Source: Streptomyces sp. NBC_01224
GTDB taxonomy: Bacteria; Actinomycetota; Actinomycetes; Streptomycetales; Streptomycetaceae
Length of the DNA stretch: 64,000 nt
Direction: 5' to 3'
Assembly (NCBI RefSeq): GCF_036002945.1
Contig: NZ_CP108529.1
Location: 9,481,001 to 9,545,000 of the forward strand
The stretch's first letter is position 1, and each line of letters starts with the position of its first letter. The notes beneath the pieces were generated by a model. That model was not told the DNA's origin and ran no database searches. It saw only the letters and a program-made list of their open reading frames with translations. Of the stretch, positions 9,012 to 17,787 are shown in pieces. A program made the position numbers and the translations under genes.

Positions 9012-10013
9012 AGAAGGACCAGTTCGAGATCACCCCCGCCCCCGCCTACAAGGACGCCGGAAGCTACACGTACACCGCGACCAGCGCGGCCGTGGCATCG
9101 GGTGGCACAGCGACCGTCACGATTCCGTCCGCGTCCGCCTGTCCGGCCGGTTCGCATCTGCGGTACAGGGTGCGAGGCCATGACGGCACCGTCTAAGGCG
9201 ACTGGACCGGGTACACCAACTTCGTCATGAACACCGGGCTGCCGGCGGCACCGCGCATCGAGTGCGAGCCCTACGCCAAGGACACCTGGACCGAAAGGAC
9301 CCCGGCGGCGCCGAGTACGTCCTGGACACCACCTCGTCCGACGGGCAGGGCTATCTCTGGGGGACTCGACGACCCGAAGGTCCTGAACCGGATCAACGAC
9401 ACGGTCGACGGCAACGGCGGTGATCCGCTGACCATCACGGTCAAGCCCGCCGACGGCTGGCACACCCTGTACGCCAGGACTGTCGACTCCGGCGGCACCA
9501 TCTCACCTGGCCGAATGCGCCTTTGGTATCGGTGTGGACGGGGCGGCGGTGCTGTCGCCGCACGAAGGTGACACCACGGCCCGCCGCTCTCGACTCGCGG
9601 CCAAAGGGCTCACTTCCTACACCGGGGTGACGTGGGAGTACCGCCGTGGTCCCGAGGACTCCTGGCATGTCGTGCCCGCACTGTACGTGTCCTCCGCCGA
9701 CGGCAAGCTCTCCACCTGGCCCGCCGCGGTCACGGGGGAAAAAACGCCACCGGCCTGGTCTGGGACGCGGCCGAATCGATGGCCTCGGACGGCGTGATCG
9801 AACTATGGGCCGTGTTCACGGACGGGAGCCGCAAGGGCTATTCCCAGACGGTCGGGACCACACTCGACAGAGACGCCGGGAGCGCTCCGTCCGGCGCGGT
9901 CGGCCCGGGCTCCCTCAATCTGCTGACCGGTAAACGGTCCCGTACACGTATGACTCGGCGGACCGGCTCACGGGCGGCTCCCGTGCGTACGACGCCTTCG
10001 GCCGGACGCTGAA
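9012..10013 (+). pseudogene. secreted RHS/DNRLRE-type protein relic
   Basis: Several frames together encode a repetitive extracellular protein: SYTYTATSAAVASGG, CPAGSHLRYRVRGHDG, LTITVKPADGWHTLYARTVD, TWEYRRGPEDSWHV, and finally TYDSADRLTGGSRAYDAFGR, a typical RHS/YD repeat. At least four frameshifts and a stop at 9194 separate the pieces. It is joined at the left to the ISAzo13 fragment and at the right to a TnsA-like fragment. Intact homologues are large wall-associated or polymorphic-toxin proteins; this one is dead. Confidence 0.65.
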
Positions 10014-10385
10014 GAGCCTCGCCGGCCTGCTCCAGGTTGCCGCGATCGAGTCGGTGCACCCTGTCCGGCGTTTCGCGTCCTACCGCGGACAGCGGCACTT
10101 TCCGGGCTGGTACTGGGCTGCGACGACGGGGTCGTTGGTGGGGTTCGAGTCCTGGCTGGAGCGGGACCGGGCGATGCTGCTCGATCACGATCGGCGGTGG
10201 TGAGACTGGCCTCGCAGCCGTTCCGGGGGACGTGGTCAGGGCCGACGCGCCGAATCTCCCACACGCCGGATTACTTCGCGCAGTTGGACGACGGTTCGGG
10301 GCTGGTCGTCGACGTCCGGCAGGCGGACCGGGTGGGACCGGAGGACGCGGTGAAGTTCGCAGCGACCGAGGCTATGCGTCAGGTG
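10014..10385 (+). pseudogene. TnsA-like transposon endonuclease relic
   Basis: Frame one reads VHPVRRFASYRGQRHFPGWY and then VGFESWLERDRAMLLDHD; frame two, after a shift near 10197, continues with VVRLASQPF, RRISHTPDYFAQLDDG and VVDVRQADRVGPEDAVKFAA. This is the actinobacterial TnsA-like N-terminal endonuclease family, in which FESWLERD carries the first acidic residue, HTPDYF the second and VVDVR the lysine/valine-region end of the nuclease core. The C-terminus is missing. Confidence 0.65.
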
Positions 10386-10587
10386 ATCAGCCCATGGTCC
10401 GGGCCCGTTCACCGACTTCATCTGGCGACACGCGCGCCAGCTTCTTGTCGATCAGGGACGCGACGACACCGAGACCGCCATCGCCCAGGTTCTGGCCAAG
10501 CTTCTGTGCCGGTCCGGGAACCCGCCTGCCGGCTCTGCCCAGGTGCTGGCCCGCACCCGGGCCGTAAGCGAGCCGCTATCCAGGACA
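10386..10587. other. unassigned tail between TnsA relic and ArsR operator
   Basis: One frame reads FIWRHARQLLVDQGRDD and AIAQVLAKLLCRSGN, which looks protein-like but matches no family I can name. No start codon belongs to it. Probably another gene fragment. Confidence 0.3.
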
Positions 10588-10631
10588 GCAAACGGTTCTT
10601 CGCGAAGAAGTCTTTGCGAAGAACCGTTTGC
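10588..10631. promoter_or_regulatory. long perfect inverted repeat before the ArsR-type gene
   Basis: GCAAACGGTTCTTCGC and its exact complement GCGAAGAACCGTTTGC flank a 12-base spacer; an internal palindrome TTCTTCGCGAAGAA overlaps the left arm. It ends 17 bases before the ATG at 10649, where an autoregulatory ArsR operator is expected. It could alternatively terminate upstream transcription. Confidence 0.65.
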
Positions 10632-10648
10632 GGTTTAGAGTGCGCGGT

Positions 10649-11314
10649 ATGACTGACTCAAGCGAGAGGCCGGATGACTCCAACACCGAAGCGGACGCGG
10701 TTGTTCTGGATGCCAAGGGGCTGCGCGCCCTGGCGCACCCGGTGCGCGTGCAGTTGGTAGGGCTGCTGCGGAAGTACGGCCCGTCAACGGCTACCCGCCT
10801 CGCGGAGCGACTGGGCGTGAATTCCGGCACGGCCAGCTACCACCTCCGCCAACTCGGCGCGGCAGGGTTCGTCCAGGAGGACACGGAACGCGGCAACGCG
10901 CGAGAGCGTTGGTGGCGTTCGGTGCACCAAAGTACGTGGTTCAGCGACCCGAATCTGGCCGACCGGGAACCCGAGGCCGCATTGACCTACCTGCAGTCGG
11001 TGGCCGCCACCTACACACTTCGCGCGCAGCAGACGCTCAACGAGCTTCAGACGATGCCCCGCGCGTGGCGGGACAACTTCGACATGAGCGACTGGGCTCT
11101 GCGGCTCACGCCCGAGGAGACTACTGCCCTGCACCAGGAATTCAGGGACGTCATCGCCCGCTACCGACCGGATACCCCAGAGGCGGCGGCAAGTGCCCCC
11201 AAGGGAGCTGAGCGGGTCGGCGTTATCACGCACGTTCTGCCTGAGTTGGATGCGCCCGCCGCTTCGGCGGCCCCTTCCAGCCCTCAGAAAGCGACAGGGA
11301 CGGAGACGTCGTGA
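10649..11314 (+). CDS. ArsR/winged-helix transcriptional regulator
   Basis: 221 residues. The helix-turn-helix (PF12840-type) occupies about residues 25-105: LRALAHPVRVQLVGLLRKYG, TATRLAERLGVNSGTASYHL and the RERWWR wing. No metal-binding cysteines are seen, so it is more like the drug-responsive subgroup that sits beside MFS exporters. The C-terminal half is helical and alanine-rich at the end. It overlaps the MFS gene by 4 bases (GTGA), making a two-gene operon behind the inverted repeat at 10588. Confidence 0.88.
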   Translation: MTDSSERPDDSNTEADAVVLDAKGLRALAHPVRVQLVGLLRKYGPSTATRLAERLGVNSGTASYHLRQLGAAGFVQEDTERGNARERWWRSVHQSTWFSDPNLADREPEAALTYLQSVAATYTLRAQQTLNELQTMPRAWRDNFDMSDWALRLTPEETTALHQEFRDVIARYRPDTPEAAASAPKGAERVGVITHVLPELDAPAASAAPSSPQKATGTETS

Positions 11315-12645
11315 CGGCGGACGTCCCGGGTGCCGACGGCACATCCAGCAAACGCTCTTTACGGCCGCTGGGCGGGGTGCTGGCGGCCATGGCCGTGTCG
11401 CTGACCGGCACTCGGGTCTCGGCCGTTGCCTTGCCCTGGTTCGTGCTCGTCACGACCGGCAGCGCCGCCCAGACCGGGCTGGTCGCCTTCTGCGAGATGA
11501 CTCCCTACGTGGTGGTCAAGGCGTTCACTGGGCCACTGGTGGACCGGATAGGCCCGCGGGCCATTTCCTGGACCACCGATCTGGCCAGCGCAACTGCCGC
11601 CGCTGCAGTTCCCGTGCTGCACGCCCTGAACCTGCTTTCCTTTCCGCTCCTGCTGACCCTGGTCGCGCTGATCGGCGCGGCCCGCGGCCCCGGCGATCTC
11701 GCCAAGGAGGTCATGGTCCCGGAGGCGGCCGAGCGCGGCCGGGTGCCGCTGGAACGGGCCACTGGGCTGACCGGCGTGACCGAGCGGCTCGCTTCCACTA
11801 TCGGCCCGGCGGCCGGCGGTTCCCTGGTGGCGCTGTTCGGCCCCTTGACGGGGCTTGTCGTCAACGCCGGTTGCTTTGCTCTCGGATCCGTGATAATCGG
11901 ACTGGCGCTGCCTCGCGGCATGGGGCATGCAGCTGAGGAAACCCCCTCGCAGGCCGGGACGGGACCGGGCTACTGGCGACGATTCGGCGAGGGCTTCACC
12001 TTTCTGCGCAGCGAGCCGTTGCTGCTCACTGTCATCGTCGTGGTCGGGATCACCAACCTGCTGGACGCAGCTTTCGCCGCGGTGCTCATGCCCATCTGGG
12101 CCCGAGAGTCCGGCAACGGGCCGACCGCCATCGGCTTGACGGGCAGCGTGCTGGGGGCCACGGCGGTCGGTGGGAGCCTGATCGCTGCGATGGCCGCGCA
12201 CCGGCTGCGGCGCCGAGTGGTGTTCTTCACCGGATTCCTGTTGGCCGGGGCGCCGAGATTCCTGATCCTCGCCTCCGATGCGCCGATGGGAGCGGTACTG
12301 GCCGTGTTCGCCGTCAGTGGATTCGGGGCGGGCTTCCTCAACCCGGTACTGGGGGCCATCCTCTTCGAACGGGTGCCCCGCCGGATGCTGGGCCGGGTCA
12401 ACGCGCTCGGCGACTCGCTGGCCTGGGCCGGTATCCCTCTCGGCGGACTGATCGCTGGGGCGGCGGTGGCCTCCGTCGGACTTGTGCCAGTGCTCCTCGC
12501 CGGCGGGGCCTCATACTTCCTCACCACGAACCTCACTGGGCTGCGGCCGGAGTGGCGCGAGATGGACCACGTGCGTGGGCGAGGCGCCCCGAAGCGGCGA
12601 CCTGAGGAAGACGCTCAGTCAACCAGTGCAGATCTCATGACATGA
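11311..12645 (+). CDS. MFS transporter, probable drug exporter
   Basis: 444-residue integral membrane protein with about twelve hydrophobic helices. It resembles the actinobacterial MFS_3/enterobactin-exporter-like family: AVSLTGTRVSAVALPWFVL in helix 1, PYVVVKAFTGPLVDRIGPR as the loop 2-3 motif, and RMLGRVNALGDSLAW before helix 11. The GTG start overlaps the regulator stop, so expression is translationally coupled to it. Likely exports the compound that the ArsR-type regulator senses. Complete. Confidence 0.88.
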   Translation: MTADVPGADGTSSKRSLRPLGGVLAAMAVSLTGTRVSAVALPWFVLVTTGSAAQTGLVAFCEMTPYVVVKAFTGPLVDRIGPRAISWTTDLASATAAAAVPVLHALNLLSFPLLLTLVALIGAARGPGDLAKEVMVPEAAERGRVPLERATGLTGVTERLASTIGPAAGGSLVALFGPLTGLVVNAGCFALGSVIIGLALPRGMGHAAEETPSQAGTGPGYWRRFGEGFTFLRSEPLLLTVIVVVGITNLLDAAFAAVLMPIWARESGNGPTAIGLTGSVLGATAVGGSLIAAMAAHRLRRRVVFFTGFLLAGAPRFLILASDAPMGAVLAVFAVSGFGAGFLNPVLGAILFERVPRRMLGRVNALGDSLAWAGIPLGGLIAGAAVASVGLVPVLLAGGASYFLTTNLTGLRPEWREMDHVRGRGAPKRRPEEDAQSTSADLMT

Positions 12646-12698
12646 CTGTCCTGTCGAAGTGGCTTCTGCCTCTACCGCGAACGCGACTTCCGCGAAGC

Positions 12699-12745
12699 CC
12701 AGGTGGTTTGAGAACACCGACCACCAGCGTTCTCAAACCACCTGG
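12699..12745. repeat. perfect hairpin with GTTTGAGAAC core, copy 2
   Basis: CCAGGTGGTTTGAGAAC and GTTCTCAAACCACCTGG are perfect 17-bp arms with a 13-base loop, just downstream of the MFS gene. It may act as its terminator. The inner ten pairs are identical to those of the hairpin at 7449-7490 while the outer pairs differ in a compensated way. Confidence 0.8.
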
Positions 12746-12839
12746 CACCTCCGCAGGTCAGCGAGCCGCTATCTGCCAGATGCACTTGGACATGGCAGGA
12801 AGTAGCCCGACGGTTGGTTTTGGAGGTTCACTGACGGCG

Positions 12840-13682
12840 GCGGGCGCCGGGGTCGCGCTCGGCGACGTACCGGGCGACCGCATCGACGCCGGGACGGGCG
12901 TACCGCTCCAGGGAGCGGACAGCCGCATCGAGAAGCTGCCCGGCACGAACGACGCCATGGGGGCGGCACGGCTGCTGACGGCCGCCCCGGGCAAGCTGTT
13001 CCGCTCCCTGGACCGCCTGCTTCGCGCGTGTCGCACCCACGACGAGCGCGACGCCGTCGTGGCTGCCGCCGAGCAGGTCGCCTCGCAGGCTTCCGGCCGG
13101 GTCCTGCTGTCGGTACGTGAGCACTTCCACAATCGGACGGAGGAGACGGGCGGGCGCCGTGTCTTCGTCAACCGCCTCGGCCGCGCCCGGGTCACCACGG
13201 ATACCCGCCCAGCCGTGCTGCCGCCCGAGCGCAAGCGCCTGATCACCGCGCTGGGCGCCGAGACGAGCCGCCGTCTCCCGGAGCCGGGGCACTTGCTGAT
13301 CGACCCCGACGTCCTCGACGTCGCGCTCCCGCTCAGCGGCAAGGCGACGGCCGCCGAGCTCGGTGTGCTGCCCCGTGGCTCCCTCTCCCCAGCCGACGGG
13401 GAACTGCTCCGGTTCTTCGTCCACTGGAAGCAGACCAGCCGCACCACCGACTTCGACCTTTCCGCGCTGCTCCTGAACGCCTTGTACACGACCGTCTGTT
13501 GGCTGTCGTACACCGCGCTCACACAGGTCGAGGGCGAGCACTCCGGGGACATCACCGACGCGCCCGACGGTGCCTCGGAGTTCATCAACCTTCGCTTGTA
13601 GGCCGTGCGCGGCGCTTCATCGTCCCGCAGGTCGACATCTACAGGGCGAGGGCTTCGAGGAGGTCAAGGAATCGTTCTTCGC
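12840..13682 (+). pseudogene. TerD-family protein, C-terminal fragment
   Basis: The frame encodes the C-terminal half of a large streptomycete TerD protein: KLFRSLDRLLRACRTHDERD, ASGRVLLSVREHF, RRVFVNRLGRARVTTDTRP, LDVALPLSGKATAAELGVLP and DAPDGASEFINLRL. Homologues continue with AVRGAFIVPQVNVYSGEGF; here a TAG at 13599-13601 interrupts and the continuation is recovered only with two more small indels up to about 13682. The N-terminus before about 12840 is unrelated. TerD proteins are calcium-binding stress/tellurite-resistance factors; this copy is not functional. Confidence 0.75.
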
Positions 13683-13947
13683 CGGCTGTCGATCCAGCTG
13701 AGCAGGAGATCGGCGACCGGTCCGGGGTCTGGGGATGTCGGTTCGTCGAGCCATGGAGGACCTGGTCGCCGTCGTGGACCACGTCGTCGACGGTGAGGCG
13801 GACAATGCGGCTGAGCGGTTGCGCGTAGAGCAGGACGATGGCAGCCGCGACCCGGGACCGCAGCGGCAGGCTGTGATCGGTCAGGAGGCGTCCACCAGCA
13901 AGAGGAGCAGCCCAGTGCTGCCGCGGAGGGCGCCGAGCACGCGCCAA
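13683..13947 (-). pseudogene. zinc-finger recombinase-family relic, catalytic N-part
   Basis: Reads RLLTDHSLPLRSRVAAAIVL, LYAQPLSRIVRLTVDDVVHD and, after a frameshift, PGPVADLLLSWIDSRR. This matches the middle of a streptomycete family resembling tyrosine recombinases (N-terminal zinc fingers, then a phage-integrase-like domain). Other pieces of the same family occur at 18784, 22345 and 26167. Confidence 0.65.
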
Positions 13948-14094
13948 TGGAACCGTGGTTGGCGCTGAGATTGATCTGCGACCTTGGGGAACATCGGATA
14001 GTGATGGCCGCGTACGCGACGAACAACCAGAGAATCAGCGCCGGCGGGGCGAGGCGGGTGGCGAGAGCCGGCAGGGGGACCGCAGTCGCTGTCG

Positions 14095-14450
14095 GCCGCC
14101 CTCGGCGCCCCCATCGGCGCGGTCGCGGCCTTCCTCGGCGTAGGGGGCAGCGTCATGACCGTCCCCGCGATGCGGCGCGCCGGGCACACGTTGCACGTGA
14201 TGAGCGCGCCGGCCAACCTCTCACCTTGGCCGTCGCGCTCCCGGCCACCGCGGTCTCGCTCGGCGGCACCGCGCTCCGCCGGTGCGCATATCCACCTCGT
14301 CCACCTGGTGGGCCTCGTCGACCCCAGTGCCGCCGCAGCCCTGCTCGTCGGTGCCCTGCCGGTCATCGAGGTGCTGCGGCGGCGCCCATCGCGCATCCTC
14401 GACCGGAGCTACGCCTGGGCGCACGTCGGTCTGCCTACCGTGGCGGTGGC
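14095..14450 (+). pseudogene. TauE/SafE-family sulfite exporter relic
   Basis: Fragments in three frames: GAPIGAVAAFLGVGGSVMTV, PAMRRAGHTLHVMSAPANL, then LAVALPATAVSLGGTALR and HLVHLVGLVDPSAAAALLVG. These are membrane helices of a TauE/SafE anion exporter, but frameshifts near 14218 and 14290 break the gene. Confidence 0.6.
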
Positions 14451-14511
14451 GCGATGTTGCTGTCGGGCGTCTCACGGTGACGACGGTGACGGTGCCGGGG
14501 GCACGGGCCGG

Positions 14512-14640
14512 TCACAGCCTGACGCCACCGGTCGCGCCGATCACCTTCCCAGTGACCCACCGCGCGTCGTGCGAGGTGAGGAACGCGGCGATGTCGGCCA
14601 CGTCGTCGGGCTTGCCGACCCGGCCAACGTGGCACGTGAG
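14512..14640 (-). pseudogene. short-chain dehydrogenase (SDR), C-terminal scrap
   Basis: The reverse frame ends GRVGKPDDVADIAAFLTSHD, then RWVTGKVIGATGGVRL and a stop at 14512. This is the conserved C-terminus of SDR oxidoreductases (G+pDVA, then vTGqvi.vdGG). The rest of the enzyme is missing. Confidence 0.7.
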
Positions 14641-14716
14641 GCGACGTCCGTCGCCGCGGCCCGGGGGCGGCCGGATGCTGGGACGCCAGCAGCTCACATA
14701 CGGGAGGATGTACACC

Positions 14717-14776
14717 ATGACGCTGATCATTGACCGACTGCGGGAACTGCAGGGCGAGGCTGGCCCGACACCATGA
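14717..14776 (+). CDS. 19-residue upstream ORF
   Basis: MTLIIDRLRELQGEAGPTP is preceded by a strong GGGAGG ribosome-binding site nine bases before its ATG, and its stop overlaps the start of the next gene (ATGA). It may be a leader peptide or the remnant of a longer gene that couples translation to the membrane protein. Confidence 0.45.
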   Translation: MTLIIDRLRELQGEAGPTP

Positions 14777-15135
14777 CACGTGAGACCGCCAGTGCCGCGA
14801 CGAGTCCGGCGTCCTGGGCCGCACGTTTCGCCTGGGGCGTGCTCGGCCTCTTCCTGCTCGCCTTGACGGTGTTCGAGGCGGCGAAGCACACGGGCCTCAC
14901 CATCCCGTTCGCCGTGATCGGGCTCCTCGTCCCCTTCCTGGCCAGGCTCGCGCCGGGCTCGGCGGCCGTTCAGCACACGCTGCTCCGGGTCTGGATCCCG
15001 CTCGCCGTCATGGCGATCTGCTCCGCCATTCCCGGCCCTTCCGGCAACACCGCCGCTCCGTTTACCTTTGGGACGGCCTGGCTTACCCACGTCGCGCTGA
15101 GGCGCGCCCTGGGATACGGGCTTCGCTCGTCCTGA
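14773..15135 (+). CDS. small integral membrane protein, function unknown
   Basis: 120 residues with about three or four hydrophobic helices (SWAARFAWGVLGLFLLALTV, LTIPFAVIGLLVPFLA, VWIPLAVMAICSAI, FTFGTAWLTHVALRR). It overlaps the 19-residue ORF by four bases and has no ribosome-binding site of its own, so is probably translationally coupled. I recognise no family. The gene is intact although its neighbours are relics. Confidence 0.6.
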   Translation: MTRETASAATSPASWAARFAWGVLGLFLLALTVFEAAKHTGLTIPFAVIGLLVPFLARLAPGSAAVQHTLLRVWIPLAVMAICSAIPGPSGNTAAPFTFGTAWLTHVALRRALGYGLRSS

Positions 15136-16314
15136 CGGAACCGAGCTCCGGGGAGACAGGCCCGCGAGTACGCCGCGGCCGTCATGGGCGTCACCGGCAC
15201 CCGTGCCCACCCGCGCCGAGAACGAGAACGTGTGGTGAGCAATGCTCAGGACTTGTGGATCGGCCTGACGGAAGGAGGCGTATCTTCCCGATGGATCGAT
15301 CGATAGGCCATAGAGGAGTAATCGTCAATACCCGTGGATGTGTCTTCCCGGCCGCAGTGTCAGCGAGTGGAAACGTGGCGGTGCGGGGTCGGCTTGCGGG
15401 CGAGGATCTGAACCCCTTGGACCCATGACCGTTCATGGTGGAAACGGTGATGCGACGGGCGTCGATGGATTCGAATCCGGCGAGCAAGGAGCTGAACCAG
15501 TCGCTCGGGTGGTGGCGGCAGACGGCGAAAGCAACCGTCAAAGCGGTCGTTGCCTTGCGGTCGTTCTGCACGGCTGTGGCCGGTCGTCAGCCGAGTCAGT
15601 ACAGGACTCGTGCGCCGCGAGCGGCCGACGGCCCAAGAGGACCTCCCCCGTGGCTCCGGCAACCAGGGCTGGGTTCTTGCGAGCCCGTGCCTCGCCGACC
15701 GCCGGGCCGCCTGGAGGCTGGCGTGACCGGATGCGGAGACCCGGGCGATGGTGAAGTGGCGGTAGGGCGACTTCGGCCAGCGTCCACCCGAGAGACCGGA
15801 TCAGCCCCACCGCGTCTCGCTTGAACTCAGCATTACTCACTCGACACTCGACTCTTACGCCATTCACACCCCACCGGGACATCTCAGTAGGCTCCCGATA
15901 CGAGCGCAACGCACGGCGAACGGCGGGTTGCTGATCCGGGAGCCGCTGCATGTCGACGAGGCCGCCGTGGTGGAGCTGCTGGGGGAGTGTGGAGTTCACC
16001 CGTCCGGAGACTGGAGCGGAGAGCGCCCACAACATGACCCATGGGCACCGCCTCGCTCCGCTTTGCGGCGTGCGGGCCGCTCGGGTCGCCCACGCCGGCA
16101 TGACGAGGCCGTGGGGTGCCGGCCGCCGCCACCTCGCCGCCGAGCTGTTCCAGGCGCCATCGCCCCGGCCCCACTCGGCTGTTACAAGACAGTGACAAAG
16201 CCCCGATGAACGTCTGCCGCCGCTGTGCCGTCGTTTCTAGTGACTACGCCAATCGACACGTAGGTGCCCTTTGGCGCGAAAGGCTGTTCTCACCATAGAA
16301 GGGGCAGATCTGTG
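15136..16314. other. gene-poor stretch with an IS3-type OrfA scrap at 15750-15850 (-)
   Basis: About 1.2 kb without a complete gene. On the reverse strand 15750-15850 reads VSNAEFKRDAVGLIRSLGWT and LAEVA, the N-terminal helix-turn-helix of an IS3-family OrfA. A reverse frame around 15400-15570 (SDWFSSLLAGFESIDARRI) looks protein-like but is unrecognised. Bases 16200-16314 hold the promoter and leader of the secreted protein that follows. Confidence 0.4.
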
Positions 16315-16734
16315 ATGGTCTCAAAGCGGCGCTCCCTGCGCCTAGCCGTCGTCGGTGTCCTCGGCGCGGCCTCCCTCGCCCTTATGGGCACCGCGATGGC
16401 AGCAACCCCGGCCGTGCACACCGCAACCCCTGTCGTCGTCGCGCAGAAGGCCGTGCCCGCCAAGGCCGGCATCACGGCCAATCCGTCGGTGTCCTCCGTC
16501 CGCGCCTGGCAGCTGTTCCGGGTCACGGGTCGGACCACCGGTCTCAAGGCGGGCAGCAAGGTGACCCTTCAGCAGAAGCAGCACGGCAAGTGGGTCAGCC
16601 TGCCCGCGTCCACGAGCATCTCGCGGGACGGTTCCTACTCGCTCGGCGTCAAGCTCGGGCTGAAGGGCAAGAACGACCTGCGCATCGTCAGCGGCACCAC
16701 GGCCTCGCCGGTCTTCAACGTGACGGTCCGCTGA
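16315..16734 (+). CDS. small secreted protein
   Basis: 139 residues beginning with a Sec-type signal peptide (RRSLRLAVVGVLGAASLALM, cleavage near AMA-ATPA). The mature part is a beta-rich, Ig-like/bacterial-SH3-like domain: WQLFRVTGRTTGLKAGSK, VTLQQKQHGKW and a DGSYSL strand. ATG 16315 is preceded by AAGGGGC at a good spacing. Probably cell-wall associated; no specific function can be assigned. Complete and immediately upstream of a truncated TnpB. Confidence 0.7.
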   Translation: MVSKRRSLRLAVVGVLGAASLALMGTAMAATPAVHTATPVVVAQKAVPAKAGITANPSVSSVRAWQLFRVTGRTTGLKAGSKVTLQQKQHGKWVSLPASTSISRDGSYSLGVKLGLKGKNDLRIVSGTTASPVFNVTVR

Positions 16735-16776
16735 GACGCGCTGCCACCGCGGCAGAGGTGGGCTGTCGGCACCGGG

Positions 16777-17709
16777 GTGGTCTCACCTGCCCCGGTGCTC
16801 GCACCGGACGGAACCGTCGGCGCCATCGCCGCGTCCCGCGGCCGGCTCCGGTTCCGGTTCCGGTGGACCAAGGACCTGCCCGTGGGCAAGCACGCAGGCG
16901 CGGAGAACCGGATCACCGGGGCACGGCTGGTCAAGGACGCGCTCGGCTGGCACATCGCCTTCCGTGTCCAGAGCGTTGAGGTCAAGCCCGAGCCCCACCA
17001 GGGGCCGGAAGCCGGCATCGACGTGGGCGTCACCGTGCCCATCGCCCTCTCGGACGGCGAGACGTACGAGCACGGTGAATGGCTGACAAAGAAGGAGAAG
17101 GCCAGGCTTCTGCACCTGGAGCGGCGCGCCGCGCAGCGCAAGCAGCACCGCAAGCCCGGCGAGCGCACCAGCCGCCGGCTGCACCGCACCTACGACCAGA
17201 TCGCAGGACTCCGCGCGAAAGCCGAGCGCGGGGCCCTGGACCGGCAGCACCAGACGACCACCGCCATCGCCCGCACATACGGCACCGTCGTGGTCGAAGC
17301 ACTCACCATCACGAACATGGTCAAGTCGGCCAGGGGAACCATCGAGGAGCCAGGGAAGAACGTTGCCCAGAAGTCCGGGCTGAACCGCTCCATCAGCAAA
17401 GAGGCATGGGGCCGCACGGTCACCATGCTGACGTACAAGACCGCCCGGCTCGGCGGCACCCTGCACAAGGTCCCCGCCCCCGGCACCTCCCAACGCTGCT
17501 CGGCGTGCGGCTTCACCACGCCCGGCAACCGGGAGAGCCAGGCCGTGTTCGTGTGCAAGAACCCCGACTGCGGCTGGTCGGGCAACGCCGACCACAACGC
17601 AGCCCGGAACGTCTTGCACCTGTACCGGATGGGCCTCGCGCTCATCCCGGCTGCCGGGAGGGCAGTCGTCAGGCGTGCGAAGCGCGTCAAGCCCGCTGCC
17701 GCAAGGTAA
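16777..17709 (+). pseudogene. tnpB: TnpB (IS200/IS605 OrfB), 5'-truncated RNA-guided nuclease
   Basis: About 310 residues of TnpB; intact homologues are longer, so roughly 90-120 N-terminal residues are missing. The RuvC-like active site is complete: Asp82 in GIDVGV, Glu174 in VVVEALTITNM and Asp272 in GNADHNAARN, with a zinc ribbon of Cys241, Cys244, Cys260 and Cys265. TnpB is guided by an omega RNA made from the 3' end of its own gene and the element's right end. No TnpA (Y1 transposase) is present. The truncation removes much of the wedge/REC part, so activity is doubtful unless the true start lies upstream in another frame. Confidence 0.85.
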
Positions 17710-17750
17710 GCAGGAATCTCCCGGCCTCAGCCGGGAGAGCACTTCAATCG
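17710..17750 (+). ncRNA. 3' end of a TnpB omega RNA / element right end
   Basis: Directly after tnpB a stem CTCCCGGC-CTCA-GCCGGGAG (17718-17737) is followed by AGCACTTCAATC. This is the usual architecture of an IS605-group right end, where the omega RNA scaffold stops and the guide begins in flanking DNA. The exact boundary (after TTCAA or TTCAATC) is inferred. Confidence 0.6.
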
Positions 17751-17751
17751 T

Positions 17752-17784
17752 GAAGAGGCAGTGTTCCGACCCTGCACTATTCGC
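17752..17784. repeat. 33-bp imperfect direct repeat, copy 1 (partner 18754-18786)
   Basis: TGAAGAGGCAGTGTTCCGAC and the following CTGCACTATTCG recur at 18754-18786 with about five mismatches, same orientation, bracketing the hypothetical gene at 17788-18660. Copy 1 begins exactly where the TnpB guide should begin. Confidence 0.6.
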
Positions 17785-17787
17785 CCA

